From Microbacterium sp. nov. GSS16 (GTDB taxonomy: Bacteria; Actinomycetota; Actinomycetes; Actinomycetales; Microbacteriaceae): a stretch of DNA of 64,000 nt. The stretch lies in the NCBI RefSeq assembly GCF_028198145.1, contig NZ_CP116338.1:1178001-1242000 (forward strand). The letters run 5' to 3'. Both the position numbers and the translations under genes were made by a program. Under the pieces are notes generated by a model. It had not been told where the DNA came from, did not search any database, and saw nothing but the letters and a program-made list of their open reading frames with translations. This document shows positions 18,162 through 27,791 of the stretch, in pieces. The first letter of the stretch is position 1. Every line of letters starts with the position of its first letter.

Positions 18162-19133
18162 ATGGCGTACCCCGAGAAGTCGATCCTCGTTCTCGTCGAC
18201 GTCGACCCGTCCGGCGATGCCGCCAGCAGCACGGCGGCGCTGATCGGCGCCGCCTCGGCGATAGGAGCGCCGGTGGCGCTGATCGTCGGGGGCGGCCAGG
18301 CGGCCACCGACGCGGCGGCTCAGGCCGGCGCACAGGTCGTGCTCACTGCTGCCGGCGATGCCTCGTCGCTCACCGTGCCCGCCGTCGACGCTCTGCAGGC
18401 GGCCTACCGTCAGGTGCAGCCGGACGCTGTGCTCATCTCCAATTCGATCGCCGGTCGCGACGTCGCAGGCCGCTTCGCCGTGCGCGAGAAGCTCGCTCTC
18501 TCGGTCGACGTGGTCGGCGTCTCCCGCGACGACGAGGGTGTGATCGCGCAGCACTCCGTGTACGGCGGCTCGTACCTCACCGAGTCGGCGCCCACCTTCG
18601 GCGTGCCCGTGATCACTGTGCGGCAGGGAGCGGTCGACGCACGCGCCGAGGCCGTCGCCTCGCCCGTGGTCGAAGAGCTGGCGGTCACGCCGTCCGGCGC
18701 CGCGACCGCCGCCGCCGGCGAGATCGCCGCCGAGGAGAAGACGTCGTCGCGCCCCGAGCTGCGCGGTGCCACCCGGGTCGTCTCGGGCGGGCGCGGCCTG
18801 GGCTCGAAGGAGAAGTTCGTTCTCGTCGAGCAGCTCGCCGACGCGCTCGGTGCCGCCGTCGGCGCGTCGCGCGCGGCGGTGGATGCCGGGTACATCCCGT
18901 ACGCGCACCAGGTCGGTCAGACCGGTGTCTCGGTGTCGCCCCAGCTGTACGTCGCCCTCGGCATCTCGGGCGCGATCCAGCACCGTGCGGGCATGCAGAC
19001 CGCGAAGACCATCGTGGCGATCAACAAGGACGGCGACGCTCCGATCTTCGACGTCGCCGACTTCGGCATCGTCGGTGACGTCTTCACCGTGGTGCCCCAG
19101 CTGATCGAGGCGCTCGAAGCCCGGAAGAAGTGA
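18162..19133 (+). CDS. etfA: Electron transfer flavoprotein alpha subunit
   Basis: 323 residues. The C-terminal FAD domain is clear: [56 protein letters not shown] and [20 protein letters not shown]. The N-terminal domain starts [15 protein letters not shown] and contains [23 protein letters not shown]. The ATG lies one base after the etfB stop. Its TGA is overlapped by a GTG of the following cytochrome gene, so all three genes are tightly coupled. Confidence 0.96.
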   Translation: MAYPEKSILVLVDVDPSGDAASSTAALIGAASAIGAPVALIVGGGQAATDAAAQAGAQVVLTAAGDASSLTVPAVDALQAAYRQVQPDAVLISNSIAGRDVAGRFAVREKLALSVDVVGVSRDDEGVIAQHSVYGGSYLTESAPTFGVPVITVRQGAVDARAEAVASPVVEELAVTPSGAATAAAGEIAAEEKTSSRPELRGATRVVSGGRGLGSKEKFVLVEQLADALGAAVGASRAAVDAGYIPYAHQVGQTGVSVSPQLYVALGISGAIQHRAGMQTAKTIVAINKDGDAPIFDVADFGIVGDVFTVVPQLIEALEARKK

Positions 19134-19135
19134 CC

Positions 19136-20830
19136 ATGGCCGGATCGATCCGCCGCGGACTCCCGCGAGTGAAGGGCGGCGAGCCGTGGCCTCCCGCGAC
19201 CGAGGTCCAGGTCCCCGAGCTCCCCACCTCGCCGACGACAGCGCGAGACCTCGCCGAGAGCACGGCACCTTCGCGTGAACAGCCCGTGCCGTCGTCGACG
19301 TCCGGTGCTCTCGACGAGCGGCTCTCGGATGCCCCTGCGCCGACCGGCGTGAGCCTGCGGCGCGGACTTCCGCGCGTGCCGGGCGGGGAGCCCTGGCCCC
19401 CCGGGGAGGCCACAGTCGTGGCATCCGTCGCCGCTGCCACCACCGAGCCCGTGGCCGGCGCGTCCAGTGAACGGGATCTCGCCGAGAACACGGGTCCTTC
19501 ACGCGAACAGGCCGTGCCGTCGGCGACATCCCGTGCTGTCGACGCAGAGGCGAGCCCGGCGATTGCGCACGCAGCGGCAGGGGCGGATGCCGGAGTCGCG
19601 GTGCGACGCGGGCTTCCGCGCGTCGCAGGAGGGGAGCCGTGGCCTCCGGCCGGCACCGTGCCCGTGACCGCACACGTCGGCGCAGCGGCGGCGACCCAGG
19701 AGGCTGCGACCCACGAGGAGACGACTGCCGCGACCGTCGCGAGAGAGTCCGCTCCGGTGACAGAGATCGCCGCGTCCATCGACGCTCCGGCCGGCCAGGA
19801 AGTCGTCGCCTCGGCGTCCAGGCCCGTCGTCTCGACCCCGCTGCCGTATCCGCGCACGGTGTGGCAAGGTCGCGCTCCGCGGCACGCGGCCGCTCCGCTG
19901 CCCGAGCCCTCGCCTCTGCGGCCGGGATGGCCGCGGGCCATCGGAGGGCTGCTGGGACTGGCGTCCCTCGGCCTGGTGGCGGTCGCGGCGGTCTTCCTCG
20001 TCCGCGCATTCCTCAGCCTCCCGCTGATGCAGGACTTCCTGGCGGCCTACCCGGGCGAGTACCACCCGGCCGTCGACGTCGAGCCGGGGTTCGCGCCGTG
20101 GGCGAACTGGGCGCACTTCTTCAACATGTTCCTCATGGTGCTGATCATCCGCTCGGGCCTGCGCGTGCGCAGCGAGAAGCGGCCGACGGTGTTCTGGACG
20201 CCGCGACGCAACGCCAAGGGCAAGATCAGCCTCACACTCTGGTTCCACCAGGCACTCGACCTGCTGTGGATCATCAACGGCGTCGTCTTCGTCGCGCTGC
20301 TGTTCACCACCGGCCACTGGGCGCGCATCGTGCCGACGAGCTGGGAGGTCTTCCCGAACGCGCTGTCGGCGGGGCTGCAGTACCTCTCGTTCGACTGGCC
20401 GACCGACAACGGCTGGGTGAACTACAACAGCCTGCAGCAGCTTGCCTATTTCGTCACGGTGTTCGTCGCCGCTCCGCTCGCGATCGTCACCGGGTTCCGG
20501 ATGTCGGGGCTGTGGCCGAAGAAGGCCGAGGGGCTGTCGAAGGCGTACCCGGTCGAGTGGGCGCGTGCGCTGCACTTCCCGGTGATGCTGTACTTCGTCG
20601 CGTTCATCATCGTGCACGTCGCGCTCGTGTTCCTCACCGGGGCGCTGCGCAACCTCAACCACATGTTCGCCGCTCAGGGATCGGTCGAGGGCGCCGCGTA
20701 TGCCGCGAACTGGACGGGATTCTGGGTGTTCGTGCTCGCGATGGCCGTGATCGCCGGTGGCTGGTTCGCCGCGCGTCCGCTGGTGCTCGCTCCGATCGCG
20801 AAGCTGTTCGGGCAGGTGTCCGGCCGCTGA
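19136..20830 (+). CDS. Membrane b-type cytochrome (cytochrome b/b6-like) with a repeat-bearing cytosolic N-terminus
   Basis: 564 residues. The N-terminal about 260 residues are hydrophilic and low-complexity and contain three copies of RRGLPRVxGGEPWPP (codons near 19148, 19355 and 19600). After each of the first two copies comes an AExTxPSREQxVPS segment. The C-terminal half has about six membrane helices. His residues in [31 protein letters not shown] and IIVHVALVF are placed like heme ligands of formate-dehydrogenase or thiosulfate-reductase type cytochromes. A GTG at 19130 overlapping the etfA stop is an alternative start. Coupling to etfBA suggests a membrane electron acceptor for ETF; this is inference. 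No ETF:quinone oxidoreductase gene is visible in the window. Confidence 0.82.
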   Translation: MAGSIRRGLPRVKGGEPWPPATEVQVPELPTSPTTARDLAESTAPSREQPVPSSTSGALDERLSDAPAPTGVSLRRGLPRVPGGEPWPPGEATVVASVAAATTEPVAGASSERDLAENTGPSREQAVPSATSRAVDAEASPAIAHAAAGADAGVAVRRGLPRVAGGEPWPPAGTVPVTAHVGAAAATQEAATHEETTAATVARESAPVTEIAASIDAPAGQEVVASASRPVVSTPLPYPRTVWQGRAPRHAAAPLPEPSPLRPGWPRAIGGLLGLASLGLVAVAAVFLVRAFLSLPLMQDFLAAYPGEYHPAVDVEPGFAPWANWAHFFNMFLMVLIIRSGLRVRSEKRPTVFWTPRRNAKGKISLTLWFHQALDLLWIINGVVFVALLFTTGHWARIVPTSWEVFPNALSAGLQYLSFDWPTDNGWVNYNSLQQLAYFVTVFVAAPLAIVTGFRMSGLWPKKAEGLSKAYPVEWARALHFPVMLYFVAFIIVHVALVFLTGALRNLNHMFAAQGSVEGAAYAANWTGFWVFVLAMAVIAGGWFAARPLVLAPIAKLFGQVSGR

Positions 20831-20859
20831 GCCAGCCTCTTCACCACCCCTGCCGTCTT

Positions 20860-20893
20860 CGCCCCCTCTGAATCGCGCGATTCAGAGGGGGCG
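20860..20893. terminator. Hairpin terminator after the etf operon
   Basis: A perfect 16-bp stem (CGCCCCCTCTGAATCG / CGATTCAGAGGGGGCG) with a 2-nt loop lies 30 nt after the cytochrome stop. It separates the operon from pntAB. Confidence 0.8.
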
Positions 20894-21034
20894 ATAGCGT
20901 TCGGAGGGCGCTGATTTCGCTGGAAGGTAAGAAGGCGTGTTCTTGAGGCGTCATCTGAACCGGATGCCGTCGTATCCTTGCGCCCGCTCAGTAGTCTGAG
21001 CCCACCGGCGAAGACGCCAGTGGGAGGGAACGCG

Positions 21035-22588
21035 ATGACGCGGATAGGAATCGTGCGGGAAGGGCCGGAGGAGGCGCGCGTCGCCGCGACCCCGGACACC
21101 GCACACAGGCTCAGCACGCTCGGCTACGAGGTGGTCGTCGAGATCGGGGCGGGGGAGCGCTCGGCGTACCCGGATGCCGCGTACGCGGCATCCGGCGCCC
21201 GCCTGGTCTCTCAGGCGGAGGCGTGGGCGAGCCCGGTCGTGCTCAAGGTGAACCCGCCCACGGATGCCGAGATCGCCCGCCTCGCTGACAACGCCACCCT
21301 CATCGGGCTGGTCTCTCCGGCACTGCGCCCGGAGCTGGTGCAGAAGCTCGCGCAGCGGGGGATCACGGCGATCGCGCTCGACGCGGTGCCGCGCATCTCA
21401 CGGGCGCAGTCGATGGACGTGCTCAGCTCGATGGCGAACATCGCCGGGTACCGCGCGGTCGTCGAGGCGGCGAACGAGTTCGGGCGCTTCTTCACCGGTC
21501 AGGTGACGGCCGCCGGCAAGGTGCCCCCGGCGAAGGTGCTCGTCGCGGGAGCCGGTGTGGCCGGGCTCGCGGCGATCGGGGCGGCGTCGAGTCTGGGCGC
21601 GATCGTGCGCGCCACCGATCCGCGCCCCGAGGTGGCCGACCAGGTCTCATCGATCGGCGGCACCTACCTGCCCGTCGACGTGGAGGTCGAGAAGTCCTCC
21701 GACGGGTACGCCAAAGCCACCAGCGCGGACTACGACCGCCGCGCCGCGGAGATCTACACCGAGCAGGCTGCCGACGTCGACGTCATCATCACGACCGCGC
21801 TGATACCCGGACGCGCCGCCCCTCGGCTGATCACCGCCTCCGACGTCGCACAGATGAAGCCGGGCAGCGTGATCGTCGACATGGCGGCCGCCCAGGGCGG
21901 AAACGTCGAGGGGTCGGTGGCCGGGCAGCGCGTCGTCACCGATAACGGCGTGATCATCCTCGGGTATACCGACCTGGCCTCGCGCCTGGCGACCCAGGCA
22001 TCCCAGCTCTACGGCACGAACGTCGCCAACCTCGTCGCCCTGCTCACCCCGAACGACGACGGGGCGATCACGATCGACTTCGACGACATCGTGCAGCGCT
22101 CGGTCACCGTCGTGCGCGACGGTGAGATCACCTGGCCGCCACCGCCCGTGCAGGTCGCCGCCGCGCCCCAGGCATCCGCTCCGGAGACTGCATCCGCGTC
22201 GATACCCGAGAAGAAGCCGATGTCGGCCGGCAAGAGGGCCGGTCTGATCGTCGCGGGCATCGCCGCGCTGTTCCTCGTGAACGCGTTCGCGCCCGCCCCG
22301 CTGCCGCAGCACTTCACTGTGCTGATGCTCTCGGTCGTGATCGGCTTGTACGTGATCGGCAAGGTGCACCATGCGCTGCACACGCCGCTCATGTCGGTGA
22401 CGAACGCCATCTCCGGCGTGATCATCGTCGGCGCGATGCTGCAGATCACCGACGCGAACCCCGTGGTGCAGGTGATCGCCGCCGTCGCCGTGCTCGTGGC
22501 CAGCATCAACATCTTCGGCGGCTTCGCGGTGACCCGACGGATGCTCGGCATGTTCACCCTCGGGCCGGCGAGGGGAGCCGACAAGTGA
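21035..22588 (+). CDS. pntA: NAD(P) transhydrogenase alpha subunit (fused form)
   Basis: This is the proton-translocating transhydrogenase subunit that binds NAD(H), 517 residues. Domain I spans the first about 380 residues ([69 protein letters not shown]). A flexible linker with [16 protein letters not shown] follows, then about four membrane helices. This is the single-chain E. coli-type arrangement, whereas many actinobacteria split it into two genes. The ATG follows GGGAGGG. The TGA is overlapped by the GTG of pntB. The enzyme makes NADPH at the expense of the proton gradient. Confidence 0.95.
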   Translation: MTRIGIVREGPEEARVAATPDTAHRLSTLGYEVVVEIGAGERSAYPDAAYAASGARLVSQAEAWASPVVLKVNPPTDAEIARLADNATLIGLVSPALRPELVQKLAQRGITAIALDAVPRISRAQSMDVLSSMANIAGYRAVVEAANEFGRFFTGQVTAAGKVPPAKVLVAGAGVAGLAAIGAASSLGAIVRATDPRPEVADQVSSIGGTYLPVDVEVEKSSDGYAKATSADYDRRAAEIYTEQAADVDVIITTALIPGRAAPRLITASDVAQMKPGSVIVDMAAAQGGNVEGSVAGQRVVTDNGVIILGYTDLASRLATQASQLYGTNVANLVALLTPNDDGAITIDFDDIVQRSVTVVRDGEITWPPPPVQVAAAPQASAPETASASIPEKKPMSAGKRAGLIVAGIAALFLVNAFAPAPLPQHFTVLMLSVVIGLYVIGKVHHALHTPLMSVTNAISGVIIVGAMLQITDANPVVQVIAAVAVLVASINIFGGFAVTRRMLGMFTLGPARGADK

Positions 22589-23994
22589 GCGTCGACGCCC
22601 TCGCGGCCGCGGCGTACATCGTCGCGGCCCTGCTCTTCATCCTCAGCCTGGCCGGTCTCAGCCGGCACGAGTCGGCCCGGGCGGGAGTGATCTACGGGAT
22701 CACAGGGATGGTGATCGCGCTGGGGGCGACTCTGACGCTCACCATCGCGGACGCCTGGGGGACGGCCGGTGCGACGCTCGGCCTGAGCCTGTTCGGCGCC
22801 GGCGTGCTGATCGGCGCCGCGATCGGACTCTGGCGGGCACGGGTCGTGCAGATGACGCAGATGCCCGAGCTGATCGCCCTGCTGCACAGCTTCGTCGGTC
22901 TCGCCGCCGTGCTGGTCGGCTGGAACGGGCACCTGGCCCACGCGCCCATTCCGGCTGAGCTGGTCGGCATCCACAACGCCGAGGTCTTCATCGGCATCTT
23001 CATCGGCGGCGTCACCTTCACCGGCTCGATCGTCGCCTACCTGAAACTGTCGGCGAAGATGTCGTCGCGTCCGCTGATGCTGCCCGGCAAGAACGTGCTC
23101 AATGTCAGCGCGCTCGCCGCGTTCGTCGCGCTGACCGTCTGGTTCGTCGTGGATCAGCAGCTGTGGCTGCTCATCGCGGTGACAACGCTGGCCTTCGCGC
23201 TGGGGTGGCACCTCGTGGCATCCATCGGCGGCGGCGACATGCCCGTCGTCGTGTCGATGCTCAACAGCTACTCCGGATGGGCGGCGGCCGCCGCCGGCTT
23301 CCTGCTCAACAACGACCTGCTGATCGTCACCGGCGCGCTCGTAGGCTCGTCCGGTGCGTACCTGTCGTACATCATGTGCAGGGCGATGAACCGGTCGTTC
23401 CTGTCGGTGATCGCCGGCGGCTTCGGCATCACGGCAGCCGCGTCTTCGGACGGCGAGCATGGCGAGCATGGCGAGCATCGCGAGGTCAGTGCGGAGGGGG
23501 CCGCGGCCATGCTGTCCCAGGCGCAGACGGTGATCATCACACCCGGCTACGGCATGGCCGTCGCGCAGGCGCAGTATCCCGTCGCAGACCTCGTCACGCG
23601 GCTGCGCGATCGCGGCGTGGAGGTGCGCTTCGGCATCCATCCCGTCGCCGGGCGTCTGCCCGGGCACATGAACGTGCTGCTCGCCGAGGCGAAGGTGCCG
23701 TACGACATCGTGCTCGGCATGGACGAGATCAACGACGACTTCGCGTCGACCTCCGTCGTTCTCGTGATCGGCGCGAACGACACGGTCAACCCCGCCGCCG
23801 CCGAGGACCCCGGCAGTCCCATCGCCGGGATGCCCGTGCTGCGCGTCTGGGAGGCCGAGAACGTCATCGTCTTCAAGCGCTCGATGGCCGCCGGCTATGC
23901 GGGCGTGCAGAACCCGCTGTTCTTCCGCGACAACGCGCAGATGCTGTTCGGCGATGCGAAGGAGCGGGTGGAGGACATCATCCGCGCGCTCTGA
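22585..23994 (+). CDS. pntB: NAD(P) transhydrogenase beta subunit
   Basis: 469 residues. The N-terminal half has about nine membrane helices forming the proton channel. The C-terminal NADP(H)-binding domain III carries [69 protein letters not shown] and [19 protein letters not shown]. The linker contains three perfect 9-bp repeats (GGCGAGCAT, 23452-23478) encoding GEHGEHGEH, a small coding microsatellite. It starts with GTG inside the pntA stop. Confidence 0.96.
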   Translation: MSVDALAAAAYIVAALLFILSLAGLSRHESARAGVIYGITGMVIALGATLTLTIADAWGTAGATLGLSLFGAGVLIGAAIGLWRARVVQMTQMPELIALLHSFVGLAAVLVGWNGHLAHAPIPAELVGIHNAEVFIGIFIGGVTFTGSIVAYLKLSAKMSSRPLMLPGKNVLNVSALAAFVALTVWFVVDQQLWLLIAVTTLAFALGWHLVASIGGGDMPVVVSMLNSYSGWAAAAAGFLLNNDLLIVTGALVGSSGAYLSYIMCRAMNRSFLSVIAGGFGITAAASSDGEHGEHGEHREVSAEGAAAMLSQAQTVIITPGYGMAVAQAQYPVADLVTRLRDRGVEVRFGIHPVAGRLPGHMNVLLAEAKVPYDIVLGMDEINDDFASTSVVLVIGANDTVNPAAAEDPGSPIAGMPVLRVWEAENVIVFKRSMAAGYAGVQNPLFFRDNAQMLFGDAKERVEDIIRAL

Positions 23995-24048
23995 CCCGGC
24001 ATCCGGAGGCCCCGGCCGGATGCTCCAACGCCGACAGCCCGTGAGAAG

Positions 24049-24094
24049 CGCCGACACCCCGTGCCCTGGACGTGCACGGCACGGGGTGTCGGCG
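24049..24094. terminator. Bidirectional hairpin between pntB and the GNAT gene
   Basis: A perfect 17-bp stem (CGCCGACACCCCGTGCC / GGCACGGGGTGTCGGCG) with a 12-nt loop between convergent genes. Partial repeats of the stem (GCCGACAGCCCGTG at 24031 and CGGGTGTCGGCG at 24101) flank it, so alternative pairings are possible. Confidence 0.8.
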
Positions 24095-24129
24095 ATACGG
24101 CGGGTGTCGGCGACCCCGCGGGCGCCGCG

Positions 24130-24639
24130 TCAGGCGCGCACGAACCGGACCTCGGTGAGCGTCTCGCCCAGGAACGGCTCGGTGTGGCTCTCGTCGTCGA
24201 GGGTGAACCCGTTGCGCTGGTAGAACCGGTGCGCGCGGGGGTTGTCTTCGGCCACCCACAGGTAGCACGGCTCGTTCTCGTAGACGGCGGCATCGAACAG
24301 CTTCTGGCCGATGCCCGTGCCGTGGTGCTCGTCGAGCAGGTAGATGAAGTACAGCTCGCGCAGCGCCGGGGCGTCCTTGTCGCGGGCCGGACCCGAGCCG
24401 ACGAAGCCGACGATCTCGCCATCGACCAGAGCCGCGCTCATGCGGAAGTCGTCGCCCTGGCGAGCCCAGTTCGTCCACAGCTCGGCCATGCGGCGAGGGG
24501 AGATGCGCTCGAGGGCGGCCTTGCTGATCAGGTGGTCGTAGGTCTCGTGCCAGCACTGCGCGTGGACGCGACCCAGGGCCTCCGCATCGACATCGCGGAC
24601 GGGTCGGACGATGATCTCGGTATGGGCTTCGGTGCTCAT
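24130..24639 (-). CDS. GNAT-family N-acetyltransferase
   Basis: 169 residues with the GNAT fold: IIVRPVRDVDAEALGRVHAQCWHETY at the N-terminus, then LRELYFIYLLDEHHGTGIGQKLFDAAV (acetyl-CoA P-loop with GTGIG) and YLWVAEDNPRAHRFYQRNGF. The substrate is unknown; the closest general type is RimI-like or small-molecule acetyltransferases. The frame is open up to 24735. However, MSTEAHTE at 24639 is favoured because TAGAGT ends 7 nt before it, which suggests a leaderless transcript. It is divergent from the thioesterase gene. Confidence 0.88.
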   Translation of the reverse strand: MSTEAHTEIIVRPVRDVDAEALGRVHAQCWHETYDHLISKAALERISPRRMAELWTNWARQGDDFRMSAALVDGEIVGFVGSGPARDKDAPALRELYFIYLLDEHHGTGIGQKLFDAAVYENEPCYLWVAEDNPRAHRFYQRNGFTLDDESHTEPFLGETLTEVRFVRA

Positions 24640-24722
24640 GTGCGTGACTCTACGCGCCGCCGTCGCGGAGGTGAAATCGGCGACCGACACATGCGCCGCC
24701 CTGTGGTGTTCAGCCAATGAAG

Positions 24723-24751
24723 TTGGGCGAACCATCGTGGATCACTACTAT
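24723..24751 (+). promoter_or_regulatory. Promoter of the thioesterase gene
   Basis: TTGGGC (24723-24728) and TACTAT (24746-24751) are separated by exactly 17 nt. The GTG start at 24760 lies 8 nt after the -10 hexamer, so transcription should begin at or next to the start codon. Confidence 0.65.
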
Positions 24752-24759
24752 CGCCCCTT

Positions 24760-25323
24760 GTGAACGTGATCTGGCGCACCGTCCTCGTCATCCTCCAGGC
24801 GCGGCGGCGCACGCGGCGAGGCGGCGCCCTCGAGCCCTCGGCGGTCAGCCGCATCCGGCTCACCACGCTGCCCACCGATATCGACATCCTGCGGCACATG
24901 AACAACGGCCGCTATCTGTCGCTGTTCGACCTGGGGCGCTGGGATCTGCTGATCCGCACCGGCCTGTTCGACGCGATGAAGTCGCGCGGCTGGTACGCGG
25001 TCGTCTCGAGCGAGACGGTCACCTTCCGCAAGTCGCTGCAGCTGTGGCAGCGCTTCGACGTCGAGTCGCGCTTCGTCGGTCACGACGACAAGGCGGTCTT
25101 CCTCGAGCACCGCGCCGTCGTCGACGGCGAGGTGTACGCGCGGGTGATCGTGAGATCGCGGATGCTGCGCCGCGGCGGCGGCACCACCGTCAGCAACGAG
25201 GAGCTGTTCGCCGCCGTAGGCAAGCCCGCCGGCCTGCCCGAGGTCGAGCCGTGGATCCACGACTGGGCGTCGGCGTCGGCGCTGCCCTCGACGAGGAAGC
25301 CCGCGCCCAGCGTCTGGCGGTGA
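24760..25323 (+). CDS. Acyl-CoA thioesterase, hotdog fold (THEM6/4HBT-like)
   Basis: 187 residues. The hotdog motif is seen in TTLPTDIDILRHMNNGRYLSLFDLGRWDLLIRTGLFD, followed by VSSETVTFRKSLQLWQRFDVESRFVGHDDKAVFLEHRAVVDGEVYARVIVRSRML. The family hydrolyses acyl-CoA thioesters, but the chain-length preference cannot be read here. The gene starts at GTG with no ribosome site, and the promoter geometry points to a leaderless mRNA. It stands alone, divergent from the GNAT gene. Confidence 0.85.
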   Translation: MNVIWRTVLVILQARRRTRRGGALEPSAVSRIRLTTLPTDIDILRHMNNGRYLSLFDLGRWDLLIRTGLFDAMKSRGWYAVVSSETVTFRKSLQLWQRFDVESRFVGHDDKAVFLEHRAVVDGEVYARVIVRSRMLRRGGGTTVSNEELFAAVGKPAGLPEVEPWIHDWASASALPSTRKPAPSVWR

Positions 25324-25494
25324 CGCGGCGGATCGAGCGAATTCGAGCGCGGATGCTGGCGGCATCCAGCATCCGGATGCAAAAATGGATGCGGCGTGCC
25401 TGTGTCGCATCTTCCCCGTGCTCCCACCGAGGAGCGGGTCGAACTTCCGCCAGGCCCCTGGACAGCGTCCGCCGCACCTTCCCGAGGAGCACTC

Positions 25495-26373
25495 ATGTCC
25501 ACGCCTGAAACCGCGACGATCATCGACACCGCGACCCGCACCGCTCACCGCCGTCGCTACCTGATGTGCCGGCCCGAGCACTTCACTGTCAACTACTCCA
25601 TCAACCCGTGGATGGAGCCCACGCGCCCCACCGACACCGCCAGGGCAGTCGCGCAGTGGCAGAAGCTGTATGACCTCTACCTCGAGCTCGGCCACGAGGT
25701 CGAGCTCATCGAGCCGCTCGCCGGGTACCCCGACATGGTCTACACGGCCAACGGCGGGTTCGTCATCGGCGGGCGCGCCTACGTGCCCGAGTTCCGCTTC
25801 GTCGAGCGCCAGGGCGAGGCGCCCGCCTTCGCCGACTGGTTCCGTGCGAACGGCTTCGACACGGTCATGCCGGAAGAGGTCAACGAGGGCGAGGGCGACT
25901 TCCTGCTCGTCGGCGATGTGATCCTGGCAGGAACCGGCTTCCGCTCGACCGGAGACAGCCACCGCGAGGTCGGTGAGGTCTTCGGCCGCGAGGTCGTCTC
26001 ACTCAACCTCGTCGACCCGCGCTTCTACCACCTCGACACCGCCATCGCGGTGCTCGATCCGGTGCAGGGCGTCGAGAACGGCGGTCCCGAGCGCGCCAAC
26101 ATCGCCTACCTGCCCGGCGCCTTCGATGACGCGAGCCGCGCGATCCTCGAAAAGCGCTTCCCCGACGCGATCCTCGTCTCCGATGAGGACGGCGCCGTGT
26201 TCGGCCTGAACTCTGCGAGCGACGGCTACAACGTGATCATCTCGCCGCGCGCGAAGGGCTTCGAGCGGCAGCTGCGCGAGCGCGGCTACAACCCGATCAC
26301 CGTCGACCTGTCCGAGCTGCTGCTCGGCGGCGGCGGCATCAAGTGCTGCACGCTCGAACTGCGGGGTGCATGA
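25495..26373 (+). CDS. ddaH: Dimethylarginine dimethylaminohydrolase-type amidinohydrolase
   Basis: 292 residues of the guanidine-modifying enzyme superfamily. Conserved parts are MCRPEHFTVNYSINPWM, YPDMVYTANGGFV (substrate loop), EGEGDFLLVG, FYHLDTAIAVL (catalytic His) and GGGIKCCTLEL (catalytic Cys at the C-terminus). It converts methylated arginine, or possibly arginine or ornithine-like compounds, to citrulline plus amine. The ATG at 25495 has GAGGAG 6 nt upstream, so the longer frame from 25396 is rejected. It is coupled by ATGA to rocD, which points to arginine-family amino acid catabolism. The 171-nt leader contains the palindrome CATCCGGATG, but no regulator adjoins. Confidence 0.87.
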   Translation: MSTPETATIIDTATRTAHRRRYLMCRPEHFTVNYSINPWMEPTRPTDTARAVAQWQKLYDLYLELGHEVELIEPLAGYPDMVYTANGGFVIGGRAYVPEFRFVERQGEAPAFADWFRANGFDTVMPEEVNEGEGDFLLVGDVILAGTGFRSTGDSHREVGEVFGREVVSLNLVDPRFYHLDTAIAVLDPVQGVENGGPERANIAYLPGAFDDASRAILEKRFPDAILVSDEDGAVFGLNSASDGYNVIISPRAKGFERQLRERGYNPITVDLSELLLGGGGIKCCTLELRGA

Positions 26374-27590
26374 TGTCGACGATCGAGACTGAGGCCGTGC
26401 TGCACGAGGGGGCGAACCCCGAGCCGCACGTCGCCGAGAACTACCACCCGCTGCCCGTCGTCGTCGCCGAGGGCGACGGGGTGTGGGTGACGGATGCCGA
26501 CGGCAAGCGCTACCTCGACTTGCTCGCGGCGTACTCGGCCGTGAACTTCGGCCACCGGCATCCCGCCATCGTCGAAGCGCTCGTCGCGCAGCTGGGCCGC
26601 GTCACGCTCACCAGCCGGGCGTTCATGAACGACCAGCTCGAGCCGTTCGCCGCCGCGCTCGCCGAACTCTGCGGCAAAGACCTCGTGCTGCCGATGAACA
26701 CCGGCGCCGAGGCGGTCGAGACGGGCATCAAGGTCGCCCGTGCGTGGGGCTACCGGGTCAAGGGCATCGCCGAGGGGCGGGCGCGCATCATCGTCGCGGC
26801 CGGCAACTTCCACGGCCGCACGACCACGATCATCAGCTTCAGCGACGACGAGCAGGCGCGCGACGACTTCGGCCCGTACACGCCCGGTTTCGACACGGTG
26901 CCGTACGGGGATGCGGATGCGATCGCCGCCGCGATCACCGATGACACCGCTGCGGTGCTCATCGAGCCGATCCAGGGTGAGGGTGGCGTGATCATCCCGC
27001 CCGAGGGCTACCTGCGCCGGGTGCGCGAGATCTGCGACGAGAAGAACGTGCTGTTCATCGCCGACGAGATCCAGTCGGGACTCGGCCGGGTCGGCGAGAC
27101 CTTCGCGTGCGACCGCGAGGGCGTCGTGCCCGACCTTTACCTGCTCGGCAAGGCGCTCGGCGGGGGCATCCTCCCCGTCTCGGCCGTCGTCGGCGACCGC
27201 GACGTGCTGGGTGTCATCCGTCCGGGCGAGCACGGCTCGACCTTCGGCGGCAACCCGCTGGCCGCCGCGGTCGGCCGCAAGGTCGTGGAGATGCTCAGCA
27301 CGGGCGAGTTCCAGGAGCGGGCTCGTCAGCTGGGCGCTCACCTCGCGGCCGCCCTCGAGTCGCTCGTCGGTCACGGCGTCACCTCGGTGCGCATCGCCGG
27401 GCTGTGGGCGGGCGTCGACATCGACCCGGCGTACGGCACCGGCCGCGAGGTCGCCGAGAAGCTGCGCGAGCGGGGCGTACTCGTCAAGGACACGCACGGT
27501 CAGACGATCCGCATCGCGCCGCCGCTGGTGATCCGGGCGACCGAGCTCGACTGGGCCGTCGAGCAACTGCGCCTCGTGCTCGCGGGCTGA
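26370..27590 (+). CDS. rocD: Ornithine--oxo-acid transaminase
   Basis: This PLP-dependent class III aminotransferase (406 residues) converts ornithine and 2-oxoglutarate to glutamate-5-semialdehyde and glutamate. Blocks include YHPLPVVVAEGDGVWVTDADGKRYLD, LPMNTGAEAVETGIKVARAWGY, NFHGRTTTIISFSDDEQARDDFGPYTPGF, FIADEIQSGLGR and LGKALGGGILPVSAVVGD (PLP-binding Lys in GKALGGG). It starts at ATG 26370 within the ddaH stop, and a second ATG at 26373 is possible. With DDAH upstream and PutA (37269) to finish, it completes a route to glutamate. Confidence 0.94.
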   Translation: MMSTIETEAVLHEGANPEPHVAENYHPLPVVVAEGDGVWVTDADGKRYLDLLAAYSAVNFGHRHPAIVEALVAQLGRVTLTSRAFMNDQLEPFAAALAELCGKDLVLPMNTGAEAVETGIKVARAWGYRVKGIAEGRARIIVAAGNFHGRTTTIISFSDDEQARDDFGPYTPGFDTVPYGDADAIAAAITDDTAAVLIEPIQGEGGVIIPPEGYLRRVREICDEKNVLFIADEIQSGLGRVGETFACDREGVVPDLYLLGKALGGGILPVSAVVGDRDVLGVIRPGEHGSTFGGNPLAAAVGRKVVEMLSTGEFQERARQLGAHLAAALESLVGHGVTSVRIAGLWAGVDIDPAYGTGREVAEKLRERGVLVKDTHGQTIRIAPPLVIRATELDWAVEQLRLVLAG

Positions 27591-27612
27591 CCGCGCGGGG
27601 CGCCGCGCCGCA

Positions 27613-27681
27613 CCGAAGAACCACTTTCCGCACGACGAACCACGTTCGCCCGGGGTTCTCACGCGGAAGGTGGTTTCTCGG
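27613..27681. repeat. Palindromic repeat (family D)
   Basis: A 69-nt imperfect palindrome. The left arm is CCGAAGAACCACTTTCCGC and the right arm GCGGAAGGTGGTTTCTCGG, with 16-17 of 19 positions pairing. Only one copy was seen in the window. It sits between convergent rocD and the BCCT transporter, next to repeat B copy 2. Confidence 0.7.
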
Positions 27682-27712
27682 GCTACGCGCGCCGAGCCGC
27701 GCCGGACGCGCC

Positions 27713-27781
27713 GCGAGACTTCCGTTCCAGCACGAGACCGAGCGCACAGCGCCATGTCTCGTGCTGGAAGCGAAGTCTCGC
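27713..27781. repeat. Palindromic repeat family B, copy 2
   Basis: 69 nt. It starts GCGAGACTTCCGTTCCAGCA and ends TGCTGGAAGCGAAGTCTCGC. The two arms pair almost perfectly over 26 nt. It ends 11 nt before the BCCT stop codon, so it may terminate transcription from either side. Confidence 0.85.
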
Positions 27782-27791
27782 GGGAAGGGAG

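Noticed and set aside
18096..20009. Long minus-strand frame opposite etfA and the cytochrome arm
   Set aside because: Low-complexity Arg/Pro-rich shadow with no recognisable domain. The plus-strand genes are coupled and conserved.
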